Positions 1-12,993 of a stretch of DNA of 64,000 bases are shown here, one piece after another (the first letter of the stretch is position 1; every line of letters begins with the position of its first letter). Under the pieces are notes generated by a model, which worked only from the letters and a program-made list of their open reading frames with translations, was not told the origin of the DNA and did not search any database. The position numbers and the translations under genes were made by a program. The DNA is from Polyodon spathula (Eukaryota; Chordata; Actinopteri; Acipenseriformes; Polyodontidae). Where the stretch lies: the NCBI RefSeq assembly GCF_017654505.1, contig NC_054547.1, positions 20,949,975 to 21,013,974 on the forward strand, given 5' to 3'.

Positions 1-560
1 AGATGCATCCCTGATTCTCTGAAAATAGCCATCAACTAATGGGTATCGCAGTCAGGTGATAGGATTATGCTGAGCTTAATATAAAAGCAGCCTTTAGGCT
101 TCTGTAGCTCTGATGTCAGTGCCCCGCCCCTCGGGTGCTGATTGAATATGCAGAGCTTAGGAAGCTCAGCCTCTTTTGCTTCTGGCCGCAAGGGCTACTG
201 AAGCGACCTCGCTGCTTGATGTACATTCTCTTTCAATTCTGAAATAGCCATCAACTAATGGGTACTGTGTACCAAAGCAGTCGCGAAGGAGACCATGCGG
301 CAGTAGGACAGGATCAGTCTACATGTAAAAAATATACACAGATCAGCGTCTCAGTGTGTGATTCGAAAGACATATGTCCTAACACTGTTCTATGAACAGA
401 GGGTCGTTAACAGTACAATATCGTACATGGATACTCTTACCACATGGGTAACGCTGGAGAGCGTACTCAAAGAGTAGTGCAGTCTAATCCAGACTAACAC
501 TAAGTGTTGGAGGAATAGAACCCCTCCCTCCAAGAGAGCCCCATGTTGGAGCGGATCTTT
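1..560 (-). mobile_element. DIRS-like element, terminal non-coding region
   Basis: This stretch follows the 3' end of a DIRS-type gag relic read on the minus strand. A ~28 bp sequence (AGCCATCAACTAATGGGTA core) occurs at about 17-44 and again at about 235-263 in direct orientation. DIRS retrotransposons have short split or inverted terminal repeats instead of ordinary LTRs, so a repeated motif here fits an element terminus. No ORF of note. The assignment rests mainly on the neighbouring gag relic. Confidence 0.4.
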
Positions 561-569
561 CACTGCAGT

Positions 570-2310
570 TTAACTGGAACTGAAGGCTGTAACTAGCCCG
601 CATAGTCTTGAGCACTCAACTGTCATTGGTGCTGGTTTGCCAGTATAGTAACTGGGAGACAGGGGTGAAGGCTGCTGAGGCCCTTCAGGGATGCTGAGCC
701 TTAGGCTGAGTGGGGTGTGCAGTTGTGGGACCCTTGGGTTGCTGGTGATTGCCGGCCCCCTAGGGCGCCAGTTGCCCCTCGTTGCGCGACATGTGCTGCC
801 AGTGTGCCGTACACAAGTGGGCCTGGGCAGAGGCTGTCGCCACCACAGGGAGGAAGCCCTAGCAGGCAAGGCAGGCTTCCGTAGAAGCACCTGGGCATAC
901 TGCCTTGATGCCTCCCTGGTCTTCAAAGTCCTCTGAAGCATCTCCTCCACTGCGGGGCCAAACATATGGCTAGGAATGATAGGGGAGTCCAGGAGAGAGG
1001 ACTTGTTCTGCTACTAAACTCTAGCCTGGGAAAGCCAGATTTGCCGTCTGGTGACCACCAGCACCGCAAGGCATCTGCCCTCTGCTCTGGCCGTGAGTTG
1101 AGCCAGTCTGGTGACTGCCTCAGAGACCTGGTTCAGCTCTTGTCTGTTAGCCTATCAGGTTGCTCCTTAATAAGGATGGCCTGGTAGACAGAGAGCATGC
1201 TCGACACATTGGAAAGTCAGGTAGCTTGGGAGCAAGCGGCATATGCCTTCTTGAGGTGCGTCTCTGTTGTCCGACATTGTCTGTTAGGACATTGTAGGGC
1301 CTTGGCTGGTCCAATGCCTGGTGCCTGTATGAGGGCCACAATGGCCGAGTCCACCGGGGGGAAGGCTGCCAAGTCGGCACTCTCCGCTCTCTGCATGGAA
1401 GAAAAAAATAGAGCTCCAGCCACCATGCTAGATGCTGACGCTGGGTTGGACCAGGAAGACTGGATCTCCCTGACAAGGGGAAATGGGGCAGTGTCCTGTC
1501 CTGTACTGGCTTAACCGAGGAGAACAAGGAGCCCTGGGGCTCCTTGTCTCTGGATCTTTCCACCTGTAGACATTGAGCTGCTCGCTCAACCAAAGCATCA
1601 AATGCTGGCCCTGGAGATACCTCCGGTTCCTGTTGCAGCTCGTCCACCGAGTTGCAAGAAGATCCCTCCTGCACAAGCTTGTTGTCACCAGGCACCTGCA
1701 GAGAGAGGATGTCCTCTTCATAGTCTGAGATGGCCTCAGGCTCAGGCTCAACAGTCGGAACGGGCGACTGGGGAACCGGCGCAGCCATGGTCCCGGGGCT
1801 GGCAACACGCTCATCATGAGTGACTGTTGTCCTATCATCACCTCCATAAAACGACCAATCTGGTCTGTGAGGGCCGAGATCCCGTTAGGTTTTTGTCTCT
1901 AGAGGACCTGGCGCAAGCATACTTCTGCGCGAGAGGTGAACGCTCCTTAGGAGGGGAGAGGCAAAGCTGCCCCACGCTCCTGATAGGTGAGCTAGAGCGT
2001 CACCTGAGAGACGGTGAGGGTGACCTGAATAGCTGCAGACGGGCAGGAGATAATGCTGTACCACCTGTAGGGTGAACAGACTCAGAATGAGATCCCCTGC
2101 TAGAAGGAGATCCCAGCCCCACTGCCCTGATGGCTCTAGCCTTTAGGTCTTGCCTCTGGAACTTCCCACAGATAGGCAGCTATGTTGGACAGAGCCAAAG
2201 CAGCATGTTCTGGACCCAGGCATGAAACACAGAATTCATGCGGGTCCTCTGGGGGCATTTTTCGGCTACAAGAGCTGCAGTCATGGAAACCCTTATAGCG
2301 CACAGCACTT
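570..2310 (-). pseudogene. DIRS-type retrotransposon ORF1 (gag) relic
   Basis: Three minus-strand pieces read in order as a fish DIRS ORF1. The N-terminal Cys-rich segment (CSSCSRKMPPEDPHEFCVSC, about 2,220-2,300) ends at a stop near 2,136. A central acidic segment (ISDYEEDILSLQ, ALVERAAQCL) starts at 1,788, and its frame shifts near 1,430 into the segment holding FFSSMQRAESADLAAFPPVD (1,217-1,426). A C-terminal segment (FGPAVEEMLQRTLKTREASR) lies at 570-965. Paired Cys motifs followed by a long acidic region are typical of DIRS capsid-like proteins, which package the retrotransposon RNA. Stops and at least two frame changes make it non-functional. No reverse transcriptase or recombinase follows inside the window; the rest of the element may lie to the left. 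Confidence 0.62.
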
Positions 2311-2319
2311 GCCCGGGTT

Positions 2320-2855
2320 GCACGGCGGGTACAAGTGTGCACAGGGCACAGGAGCGGGTATGCATGTGGGGTACATGATAAGTGCAAGGGCACAGAACAG
2401 TTGTGCACTGATGAGTGCACAGGGTGGTCGGATGCGTGGGTGCACGGGCACTGATGTGCACGGAGAGCGCACAAGCCACAGATGCTCGGCTAGATGTACC
2501 GGCAAGGATGTGCATGAGGCGCGGGTGTGCACTGGCACGGAAGTGCACAGGTATGCAGGGGGTGCACGGGCATGGGTGTGCATGGACATGATTGTGCATG
2601 GGGCACAGGTTTGCAGGGGTAGCACGGGCACGGAATTGAGCGGCTACATGGAGGTGCACGGATGTGCACGGAGCACAGCTGTGCACAGATGTGCACAAGC
2701 ACGGATGAACATGGGCACGGTGCACCGGAGTGCATGGGGCATGGGTGTGTACAGGTTGCACAGGCATGGGAGTGCACGGGAGTGCACGAGGCACAGGTGT
2801 GCATGGGGCATGGTGCACGGGGCACGGGTGCGCATTCATGCGTGTCGCTGCGAGG
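2320..2855. repeat. Degenerate GTGCAC/GGGCAC minisatellite
   Basis: About 530 bp of irregular short units built from GTGCACGGGCACGG, GTGCATGGGGCAC and relatives, with spacing of roughly 9 to 15 bp. The composition keeps long ORFs open on both strands (His/Cys/Ala/Pro rich on the minus strand), which are by-products of the repeat and not genes. It abuts the N-terminal side of the DIRS gag relic. Confidence 0.75.
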
Positions 2856-3340
2856 GTGTGGTGAGACACACTTCGGGAATAATCCCTCACGATTAAAATT
2901 TAGATTGGGAGATCTAAGCCAACACACAGGGAACTCTGTGTGCTAGTGTCTGGAGCAGGCTATGGTCTAATAAAGAGCGCTGCTGAGTGTTTAGCAGGAT
3001 ATGATCTAAAAAGATTGCTGCTGTAGTGTTTCGTCTTCCAGGGCCAACACATACACCTCGTGTTTCTCTCTGAAAGAAAGAAAAACAAATGTTAGTACAA
3101 GTAATAAAATATACAGGTAATAACAATAAGCTCTCAAAGTAATAAATAATAATAGTAAGCGAGGCAGAGTCCAAGAGTCAGCAAGCTGAAAAGAGTGAGA
3201 ACGCTCGAATAAGTGACTCAGCTGATTACTTAAGGGGCAGTGCCAGCCAGCACGTTGAATATGAGAGCTAAAGGCGGGCACAAAATTCAACTGAGCCTGG
3301 TGAATTGCGGCCCATGCTCAACGAACATAACTAGGTTTTC
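2856..3340. other. Intergenic, no gene recognised
   Basis: No coding similarity seen. On the minus strand a pyrimidine-rich tract followed by CAG near 3,070 looks like a splice acceptor. It could belong to the 5' part of the DIRS element, but nothing confirms that. Confidence 0.3.
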
Positions 3341-3817
3341 AGTGAGATAAACCCGGGGAAGGGGCAGCCGCCAGCTGCTACCTGCTACCGGCAGGCGTAA
3401 GACTCAGAGACGGAGAGCTGCTGTTAAATCGCTGTTATGCACATTTATTAACACCCAACAAGTGAAAACACAGGAACAAAATAAACAAGGCACAGGGACC
3501 AAAATAAAGGGTTAAACAAAAACATACATCAAAAACACTCTAACTTCAGACTGGCCATTCGCCTTCCCAGAAGGTTCTCCACTCTTCTCTCTAAACAAAG
3601 ATTTGGCTCCCTTTACAGTGGCTTGTGAAAGTATTGACCCCCCTTGGCATTTTTCCTATTTTATTGCCTTACAACCTGGAATTAAAATTGATTTTTTGGG
3701 GGTTTGTATCATTTGATTTACACAACATGCCTACCACTTTGAAGATGCAAAATATTTTTTATTGTGAAACCCCCCCCCCCCAGAAATAAGACAAAAAAAC
3801 AGAAAACTTGAGCGTGC

Positions 3818-3818
<1 letters not shown>

Positions 3819-3848
<30 letters not shown>
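3819..3848. repeat. Poly-C run (about 30 nt)
   Basis: An uninterrupted run of about 30 C lies immediately after the transposase stop codon; a shorter C run is at 3,768-3,781. Such runs often vary in length and are error-prone in sequencing. Confidence 0.9.
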
Positions 3849-3849
<1 letters not shown>

Positions 3850-3852
3850 AAG

Positions 3853-4858
<1,006 letters not shown>

Positions 4859-5448
4859 GCTTGCTTGGTGGTGCCGCTTGTTTGGTGGTGCCCCTTGCTT
4901 AGTGGTGTTGCAGACTGTAGGGCCTTTCAGAACAGGTGTATATATACTGAGATCATGTGACAGATCATGTGACACTTAAATTGCACACAGGTGGACTTTA
5001 TTTAACTAATTATGTGACTTCTGAAAGTAATTGGTTGCACCAGATCTTATTTAGAGGCTTAATAGCAAAGGGGGTGAATACATATGCACGCACCACTTTT
5101 CCGTTATTTATTTTTTAGAATTTTTTGAAACAAGTTATTTTTTCATTTCACTTCACCAATTTGGACTATTTTGTGTATGTCCATTACATGAAATCCAAAT
5201 AAAAATCCATTTTAGTTCCAGGTTGTAAGGCAACAAAATAGGAAAAATGCCAAAGGGGTCAATACTTTCGCAAGCCACTGTGTATAGCATGTGGCTGGGG
5301 AGTCATTGACCATCAATTATCCAATCAACACCCAGATTCTGTCAGGGATTGAATTAACCCCATCCCTGCCAAACTTAAATTCAAAATAATTAATCTTTAT
5401 TTACACACACCACACACTATTTACATGCAGGTATTCTGCTCTGTCACA

Positions 5449-5797
5449 GCATGATAAGGGTTTTTTTTCCCTTAAAAAGCTTTATGATTGGTGTTTTAAG
5501 AAGAAACTACAGTCATTCAATCTTTTATTTAAAATTCAAAATTTAACCGCTATTAATAACCTGCCCAAAATTAATATTCTTTATCACTACTGTTGTTTTA
5601 CAGTAGATCAATATTTATGGAGTACATTTTCAGATTTCATTTTCATGCTTTTATTATTTTCCATGTATTTATTTCTACAGCACCTTTCATACCACAGTGT
5701 CTTCAAGAGTTTACATTCCAGTTAAAACAAAAAGAGGTCTGCAATATCAAGGAGTAAAAAGGACAAAATAACAACAAATAATTGTAATAACCATATA

Positions 5798-5878
<81 letters not shown>

Positions 5879-7834
5879 AAAAGAAAGTAGGAAATGAATA
5901 AGAATAAGACACAATTACAAAAATAAGCAAATAAAATAAATAAAAACAATTCGATTTGTATGTCAGGTTAAACATGCACTAATTGCAATGAATATGGTGA
6001 CAGGTTTGATGTGTTGCTATGAGTTCAGGAGCTGCTCTACAGTTTTAGTTGATGTTATATAGATATAACATAGACTAGATCAGCCAATATGCCTTTACAG
6101 AAGTCAGAACCAGATCCATCCTGTTTGTTTTGCTGGTATTGCAATCAATGTGCACTAGATGGTGCTGGAATTTGCTTTGACTGATCTAGCCTATTGTAAA
6201 ACACATGTCTGTGGTAGGCAACTAAAACTGAAGAGAAGTCTGAATACCAAACGTAATACAAAGGCACAAGCTGAGTGATTGCAGAAAGAACCACTCAGGA
6301 TGCTAACATCATCAAAAAGCAAGGAAGCGGTACAAAACAGTAGAAAGATGTCCTTTAAAGATATTTTATGTAGTTTGCTTTTAAAATACCTATTGATAAG
6401 TTTTGAAGCAGCATATTGGCAGACATTTATTTAAGGAATTAAACCCCAGTTTGTTTACAGAGATTGCTTGCTCACACCATTCTATTCAGAGGTATAAAAC
6501 CCAAAGTTATCCCAATAACCCAGGACACTGGGGGGGGGGTGGGGGGAACAACACATGGTACAGCTTGAAGCTGTCTATCAAAACCACTGCTGTTTCAAAT
6601 CTCAGTTTAACCAAAAATGCAAAGAGCTGCACCCTCACAATGATGCAAACAATGAATTTCTGAAGTTTTTTAAATGACCACTAGCAGTGTGCAACTGTAA
6701 TTCCTGCCCCCTCTGAAACTGTGAGTTTGTATAAAGATTTTCCATTTACTAACTCACAGTTGCTAATTCATAGTTTTAGGTAGCGTACGTCTAAGTCACA
6801 ATGTTCTTAAAGTGTTACAGAACACACTGCCGGTACAGAATAAACACATCGTTTTACCTTAGCTTTATCTGTTGTCTGGATCACATAGATTTCCAGCCTC
6901 ATTTGCATTGCTAATCAATATTTTCCTCAACTTTTACTTGGAAAAGAGAGAATTTCTCTTATGAGCATAGCAGTGCATCCAGATCACACTGGTTTTCTAT
7001 TCTAGCAATATGCCACTAATTTAATTCAGTACACAATCATTGCTGCAGGAAGGAGCATGGTCTGGATACATTATATTAATATAATAGTTTTCTAAGATTT
7101 TGTTTTATTTTTACCCATTTTGAGACGTCCACGATTCAACATTTCAGACGGGCAGGGAGGAAATCCTTACTTCCAGCTGTATAACTGAACTTAGAGGGGT
7201 TAGATGAAAGCTGAATCCCCCGGAGACAACAGTGAGACTTTCTACCATGCAGCATCTTGTTGGAAAGCAGAGGCTGAGACTGAGCAGGGCCTGGGCTGGA
7301 CCACAGACAAGACGTAGAGGCAGACCAGACACACAAGCACATGCATTTTAGCAGCTTTCCTATAGAGAGGGGAGAGACAGGGTGGTCAGATATACAAGTC
7401 AACTACTGTTCATCTCCATTCAAACAGACCAAGCAGGCTACAATAATTCCTGAAACTTCCTAAAACAGAGCACAAAAAAGAGGTTGAGATTTGGGAGGAG
7501 GAGGTAAACTCAAATGCACAGCACAGACTGCAAAGAGAGGTATGTTTAAATGAACCTGGCTTGAATAGTATTAGTCACTGCCACTGAGTGAAGATTGCCA
7601 AGTGGGAGTTATCTCTTTACTCTAATGTCTACATGACTTTGACGGTTGCAACATTTTGCCTGTTTATCAACTGACACATTTTCACGTGCATTTAGATTTT
7701 TCTACCTGAAAATTTACTTCTGGCATTATTGTTTATAAGAAGAAAACATCAATATAATTATTCAGTTCCAAGATAAATATGGTACTATTATGGTGAACTA
7801 ATGTATGTGTGAAAGCCTCTCTGCATGTATCTGT
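5449..7834. other. Intergenic; contains a (TAA)n microsatellite at 5,800-5,877
   Basis: About 2.4 kb without a gene I can support. It holds an about 26-unit TAA/ATT trinucleotide tract at 5,800-5,877, which opens poly-Ile and poly-Tyr frames with no meaning, and an interrupted G run at 6,531-6,546. No TE coding similarity was noticed. Confidence 0.6.
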
Positions 7835-8600
7835 ACAATACAATACAATTCACACTGCTACAGCGCCTTACATCCCAAAGTGCTTCTCAAAAAAATATAA
7901 TGAAAAACAGTCTAATACAAAATTTAAAATGTAAAAAGCCAAAAAAAAATGTGGTTTTAATTTTACAATTAAAAACACTAAGATAAAATGATAGTTTGTA
8001 CAAATAGAACAATGAAAAATACAAAACTTAATAAAATTGGAATAAAATACAGTTTAATCGTAAAAGAAAAAAGCTTATTTTTTTAAAATAAATGAATACA
8101 AAATTAAAATGTGAAAAGTTTAGCTGTAAAAAAGTTAATTTATAAAAATATGTTTTTAATCTAGATTTAGAAATGATTCAAGTCCAGCTTTCCTAACAAA
8201 AATGGACAAATCATTCCATAATTTCAGAGCTTTATAACAAAAAAGCTCTTCCTCCCGTTTTTATTTTATTAACCTTGGGAATAACCAACAATCCTGCATT
8301 CTGTGATCCAAGATTACGATTAGGAATGTATGGGGTCAGCAGTTCCTGTATAAATAGGTGCTAGTCCATTCAAGGTCTTGTAAGTTAAAAGAAGAATCTT
8401 GAAATAATCAACTCTAAATTGCAAAGACAGCCAGTGCAAACTGGCCAACACAGGGGTGATGTTCACTTTTCTTAGTTCTAGTCAGAACTCTAGCAGTAGC
8501 ATTCTGAACGAGCTGCACGTGAGACAAAGCACAGTTTGGAATACCAGAAAATAGAGCATTGCAATAATCAAGCCTAGATGACACAAAGGCATGCACTAGA
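7835..8600 (-). pseudogene. L2-type LINE, C-terminal reverse-transcriptase relic
   Basis: Minus-strand translation from 8,596 gives HAFVSSRLDYCNALFSGIPN and VQLVQNATARVLTR, then after frame changes ILLLTYKTLNGLAPIY and a degraded FFVIKLWNDLSIFV segment. This order (SRLDYCNALFSG, LVQNAAARVLT, YKTLNGLAP, LWNxLP) is the C-terminal signature of L2/CR1-group LINE ORF2 proteins, clearly distinct from the CR1-type family elsewhere in the window. Several stops and frameshifts; the A/T-rich stretch at 7,870-8,150 probably represents its 3' end. Confidence 0.75.
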
Positions 8601-8619
8601 TTTCAGATAACAAGTCTAA

Positions 8620-9135
8620 GTTAGATTCAAATTTCCAGAAAGCTTTTGACAGTCCCGCATAAAAGATTAATTCTCAAACTATATGCAGTAGGGATTCAAG
8701 GAAATTCATGTACATGGATTAGGGAGTGGTTAACATGTAGAAAACAGAAAGTACTGATTAGAGGAGAAACCTCAGAATGGAGCGAGGTAACCAGTGGAGT
8801 ACCACAGGGATCAGTATTAGGTCCTCTGCTCTTCCTAATCTAAATTAATGACTTAAATTCTGGCATAGTAAGCAAACTTGTTAAATTGCAGAGGACACAA
8901 AAATAGGAGTGGCAAACACTGTTGCAGCAGCAAAGGTCATTCAAAATTATCTAAACAAGATTCAGAACTGGGCAGACACATGGCAAATTACATTTATAGA
9001 GAAAAGTGTAAGGTACTGCATGCAGGCAATACAAATGTGAATTATAAATATCATATGGGCGATACCGAAATTTAAGAAGGAATCTGTGAAAAAGACATAG
9101 GAGTTTATGTTGACCCAGAAATGTCTTCATCTAGA
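8620..9135 (+). mobile_element. CR1-type LINE copy A, internal RT fragment
   Basis: Matches the reverse transcriptase of the other copies from FQKAFD through VTSGVPQGSVLGPLLFLI (8,790-8,843) to the HMGDTEI segment, with frameshifts near 8,650 and 8,880 and a stop after HMGDTEI. It ends abruptly at 9,135 where a hAT-like terminus (CAGGGGTGGCCAACC) begins, and its 3' tail is absent. It differs more from the other copies than they do from each other, so it is probably an older insertion. Confidence 0.85.
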
Positions 9136-10157
9136 CCAGGGGTGGCCAACCTTTCACAGACCAAGAGCCAAGGAAATAAAATGTACAGTGACAATGAGCC
9201 ACAAACTTTAAAAAGTGCTTAATTTAGCATTTCACTGATATGTTTTACTACAATTACTATCACACACACTATTAAATGAAGCTGACCTTTATTTTTTCCA
9301 GTACATACATACTATTGATATCCAAACAAGTACATTTTCACTATATATAAAAGCATAGTTTTGTTTTTGTTTCTTATTTGGGTGAGCAGCTAACTATCAT
9401 TTATTTTCTTATTGATCAGTGACAAAAACTCCAAATTAAATCCATGTTGTAACACAATAAAACGTGGAAAAGTCCCAAGGGGGGTGAATACTTTTGAGAG
9501 CCACTGTACAGGCAGTATCTGTACTCAGTGTGACTTTTGGCATTCTTTACTATGCACATTGTTCTGAATGCAGCTGTAGTTCAATGTCGCTATTTAGATC
9601 TGAGATGGATACGCTCTACCGAGTGATGTGAAAGCTGCAGGTCTGAAATTTGCTTTTGCAGTTGATTGTTGTTTGGACATAGGATAGCAATAACATCCCT
9701 AAGGCAAGTTTTCACAAACTCACCTTCAGAGTAGGGTTTTTTTTTGCACAGGAAATGTTCCAGGCCAATTGTTAGGAGTAGGCTAGAGTCGAGGACTCAG
9801 ATTGTTTGGCAAATTTGGTAAACATTTGCATTTGTTTATCCATTTGCTTTTTACCGACAGCAATAATTTTGACGGGTACATTTTAATCAGCTCTGAAGGA
9901 AAATGAAATACAAACGTTCTGATACAACTCAAAAAATGTATTCATGATCATAATATCTAACATTTGTGTAGCAGAAACACCATATTTAAATAGAAATTAG
10001 CACATATAACGCATGTCGATCGTGGCGGTTCTACCATTAACTTTTAAAGACAGACGTTCAAAATCTTTTGGAAATTCTTTGTCAATGCGGGCATGGTTTG
10101 TAGTGAAATAACGCTGCAGGTTTGAACTGCGACATAAAGGCAAGTGTCTGGTTGCAT
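9136..10157 (-). mobile_element. hAT-like DNA transposon relic (BED finger and N-terminal transposase part)
   Basis: The left end, CAGGGGTGGCCAACC at about 9,136, is the common terminal motif of hAT/Charlie elements. Minus-strand frames from 10,150 downward read NLQRYFTTNHARIDKEF (end of a BED-type zinc finger), then GKKQMDKQMQMFTKFA, and KPYSEGEFVKTCLRDVI near 9,700. That matches the N-terminal half of ZBED/GTF2IRD2-like hAT transposases. The catalytic RNase H-like core and dimerisation region are missing, and stops are frequent. CR1 copy B inserted at its right edge. Confidence 0.6.
9425..9508. mobile_element. Tc1-like terminal fragment
   Basis: The segment ending GGTGAATACTTTTGAGAGCC at the right, preceded by a TGTAACACAATAAAACGTGG motif, is a Tc1/mariner inverted-repeat end. 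The same end recurs at about 58,193-58,275. No transposase accompanies it. Confidence 0.6.
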
Positions 10158-12993
10158 AACATAAGAACATAAGAACATAAGAAAGTTTACAAACGAGAGG
10201 AGGCCATTCGGCCCATCTTGCTCGTTTGGTTGTTAGTAGCTTATTGATCCCAAAATCTCATCAAGCAGCTTATTGAAGGATCCCAGGGTGTCAGCTTCAA
10301 CAACATTACTGGGAAGTTGATTCCAGAAGCTCACAATTCTCTGTGTAAAAAAGTGCCTCCTATTTTCTGTTTGAATGCCCCTTTGTCTAAACTCCATTTG
10401 TGACCCCTGGTCCTTGTTTCTTTTTTCAGGCTGAAAAAGTCCCTTGGGTTGACACTGTCAATACCTTTTAGAATTTTGAATGCTTGAATCAGGTCTTTGT
10501 TCAAGACTGAACAGATTCAATTCTTTTAGTCTGTCTGCATATGACATGCCTTTTAAGCCCGGAATAATTCTGGTCGCTCTTCTTTGCATTCTTTCTAGAG
10601 CAGCAATATCTTTTTTATAGTGAGGTGACCAGAACTACACACAATATTCAAGATGAGGTCTTACTAGTGCATTGTACAGTTTTAACATTACTTCCCTTGA
10701 TTTAAATTCAACACTTTTCACAATGTATCCGAGCATCTTGTTAGCCTTTTTTATAGCTTCCCCACATTGTCTAGATGAAGACATTTCTGAGTCAACAAAA
10801 ACTCCTAGGTCTTTTTCATAGATTCCTTCTCCAATTTCAGTATCTCCCATATGATATTTATAATGTACATTTTTATTTCCTGCGTGCAGTACCTTACACT
10901 GTTCTCTATTAAATGTCATTTGCCATGTGTCTGCCCAGTTCTGAATCTTGTCTAGATCATTTTGAATGACCTTTGCTGCTGCAACAGTGTTTGCCACTCC
11001 TCCTACTTTTGTGTCGTCTGCAAATTTAACAAGTTTGCTTACTATACCAGAATCTAAATCATTAATGTAGATTAGGAATAGCAGAGGACCTAATAGCACC
11101 CCACTCCATTCTGAGGTTTTTCCTCTAATCAGTACTTTCTGTTTTCTACATGTTAACCACTCCCTAATCCATGTACATGTGTTTCCTTGAATCCCAACTG
11201 CGTTCAGTTTGAGAATTAATCTTCTGTGTGGGACTTTGTCAAAAGCTTTCTGGAAATCTAAATAAACCATGTCATATGCTTTGCAATTATCCATTATCGA
11301 TGTTGCATCGTCAAAAAAATCAAGCAAGTTAGTTAGACACGATCTCCCTTTCCTAAAACCATGTTGACTGTCTCCCAGGACCCTGTTACCATATAGGTAA
11401 TTTTCCATTTTGGATCTTATTATAGTTTCCATAAGTTTGCATATAATAGAAGTCAGGCTTACTGGTCTGTAGTTACCTGGTTCAGTTTTGTTTCCCTTTT
11501 TGTGGATCGGTATTACGTTTGCAATTTTCCAGTCTGTCGGTACCACCCCTGTGTCAAGAGACTGCTGCATGATCTTGGTTAGCGGTTTGTAAATTACTTC
11601 TTTCATTTCTTTGAGTACTACTGGGAGGATCTCATCCGGCCCAGGGGATTTGTTTATTTTAAGAGCTCCTAGTCCCTTTAACACTTCTGCCTCAGTTATG
11701 CTAAAGTTATTTAAAACTGGATAGGAACTGGATGACATGTGGGGCATGTTGTCAGTATCTTCCTTTGTAAAAACTTGTGAAAAGTAATAATTTAATATAT
11801 TTGCTATTTTTTTTTCTTTTCTACGATTTTGCCATTTGTATCTCTTAAACATTTAATCTCCTCTTTGAATGTTCTCTTGCTGTTGTAATATTGGAAAAAC
11901 ATTTTGGAATTGGTTTTAGCTCCCTTAGCAATGTTCATTTCTATTTCTCTCTTGGCCTTTCTAACTTCCTTTTTGACTTGCGTTTGCAGTTCTGTGTACT
12001 CTTTCTGCGTACTTTCTTTTTGGTCCTTTTTTAATGCTCTGTAAAGTGCCTTTTTTCGCTGAATATTTTTTTTAATTGATCTATTAAACCATTTTGGCAA
12101 TTTAGTTTTACATTTAGATTTGTCTACTTTAGGGATATAATTGTTTTGCGCCTCTAGTACTACATTTTTGAAGAACAACCATCCTTCTTCTGTGGGTGTT
12201 TTCTCTATTTTACTCCAATCTACTTCTGTTAGTCTCTGTTTCATACCTTCATAGTTTGCTTTTCTAAAATTGTAAACCTTAGCTTTAGTCATTACTTTTG
12301 GGGATTTAAAAAACACTTCAAATGAGACCATGTTGTGGTCTGAGTTTGCCAGTGGTTCTCTGACCTCTGTTTTAGTTATTCTATCTTCGTTATTTGAAAA
12401 GACTTAATCAAGGCATGCCTCCCCTCTAGTCGGTGCCTTGACAAATTGTGTTAGGAAGCAGTCATTTGTCATTTCCACCATTTCTATTTCATCCTTCGCG
12501 CTACCCACCGGGTTTTCCCATTTTATTTGGGGGAAGTTGAAATCCCCCATTAGTATGGCTTCTCCTTTGCTACACGCATTTCTAAGGTCATTGTATAACA
12601 GATTATTGTGCTCACCGTCTGAATCTGGCGGTCTATAGCATGCTCCTATTATTATGCCCTTTGAATTTTTGTCCGTTATTCTGACCCATATTGATTCAGT
12701 TTTATTTTCTTTGTCCAGGTTTAACACCTGGGCTTCAAGACTGTTTCTTACGTATAGCGCTACCCCTCCTCCTCTTCTGTCCTGCCTGTCTTTCCTATAC
12801 AGTGTATACCCACAAATATTATATTCGTCCCCATCACTCTCAGACAACCAAGTTTCAGTAACACCTATCACATCATAGTTACCTGTTAGTGCAGTAGCTT
12901 CAAGTTCTAGAATTTTGTTTCTGATACTTCTAGCATTTAGTTAAATACATTTAATGGTTGTCTTACCTGAGTTGTTGTTCTTGTTTTGATGCG
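10158..12993 (-). mobile_element. CR1-type LINE copy B, 5'-truncated at the ORF1/ORF2 boundary
   Basis: On the minus strand it runs from just upstream of ORF2 (12,993) through endonuclease and reverse transcriptase to the 3' hairpin and octamer tail at 10,158-10,200. The endonuclease (12,404-12,871) shows MIGVTETWLSESDGDEYN and ILMGDFNFPQIKWEN, typical of an apurinic-type EEP nuclease, and is cut by a frameshift near 12,403. The linker (11,804-12,331) and RT (10,635-11,852) follow. About 30 bp encoding the SGVPQGSVLG motif are deleted (about 11,093-11,103) and a further small deletion affects the C-terminal part near 10,495, so the RT is dead. Confidence 0.92.
10635..11852 (-). pseudogene. 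CR1-type reverse transcriptase, copy B, with motif deletion
   Basis: 405 open codons with RT motifs KSPGPDEILPVVLKEM, NYRPVSLTSIICKLMETII, QHGFRKGRSC, YLDFQKAFDKVPH and KFADDTKVGG. In place of VVTSGVPQGSVLGPLL it reads GVLLGPLL: the conserved PQG loop has been removed in frame, which leaves a long ORF but no functional enzyme. The C-terminal thumb region is truncated by a stop at 10,635, about 190 codons before the family end. Confidence 0.9.

Noticed and set aside
2136..2896. ORFs of 145-248 codons rich in Cys, His and Ala
   Set aside because: Produced by the GTGCAC minisatellite on both strands; only the C-terminal part of the 2,136-2,474 frame matches DIRS gag.
5703..5975. Poly-Ile/poly-Tyr ORFs (also 38,215-38,418)
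   Set aside because: Translations of TAA/ATT microsatellites.
12438..12878. Plus-strand ORFs opposite the endonuclease of copy B (also 50,385-50,933 and 20,200-20,740)
   Set aside because: Antisense shadows that recur wherever the endonuclease is present.
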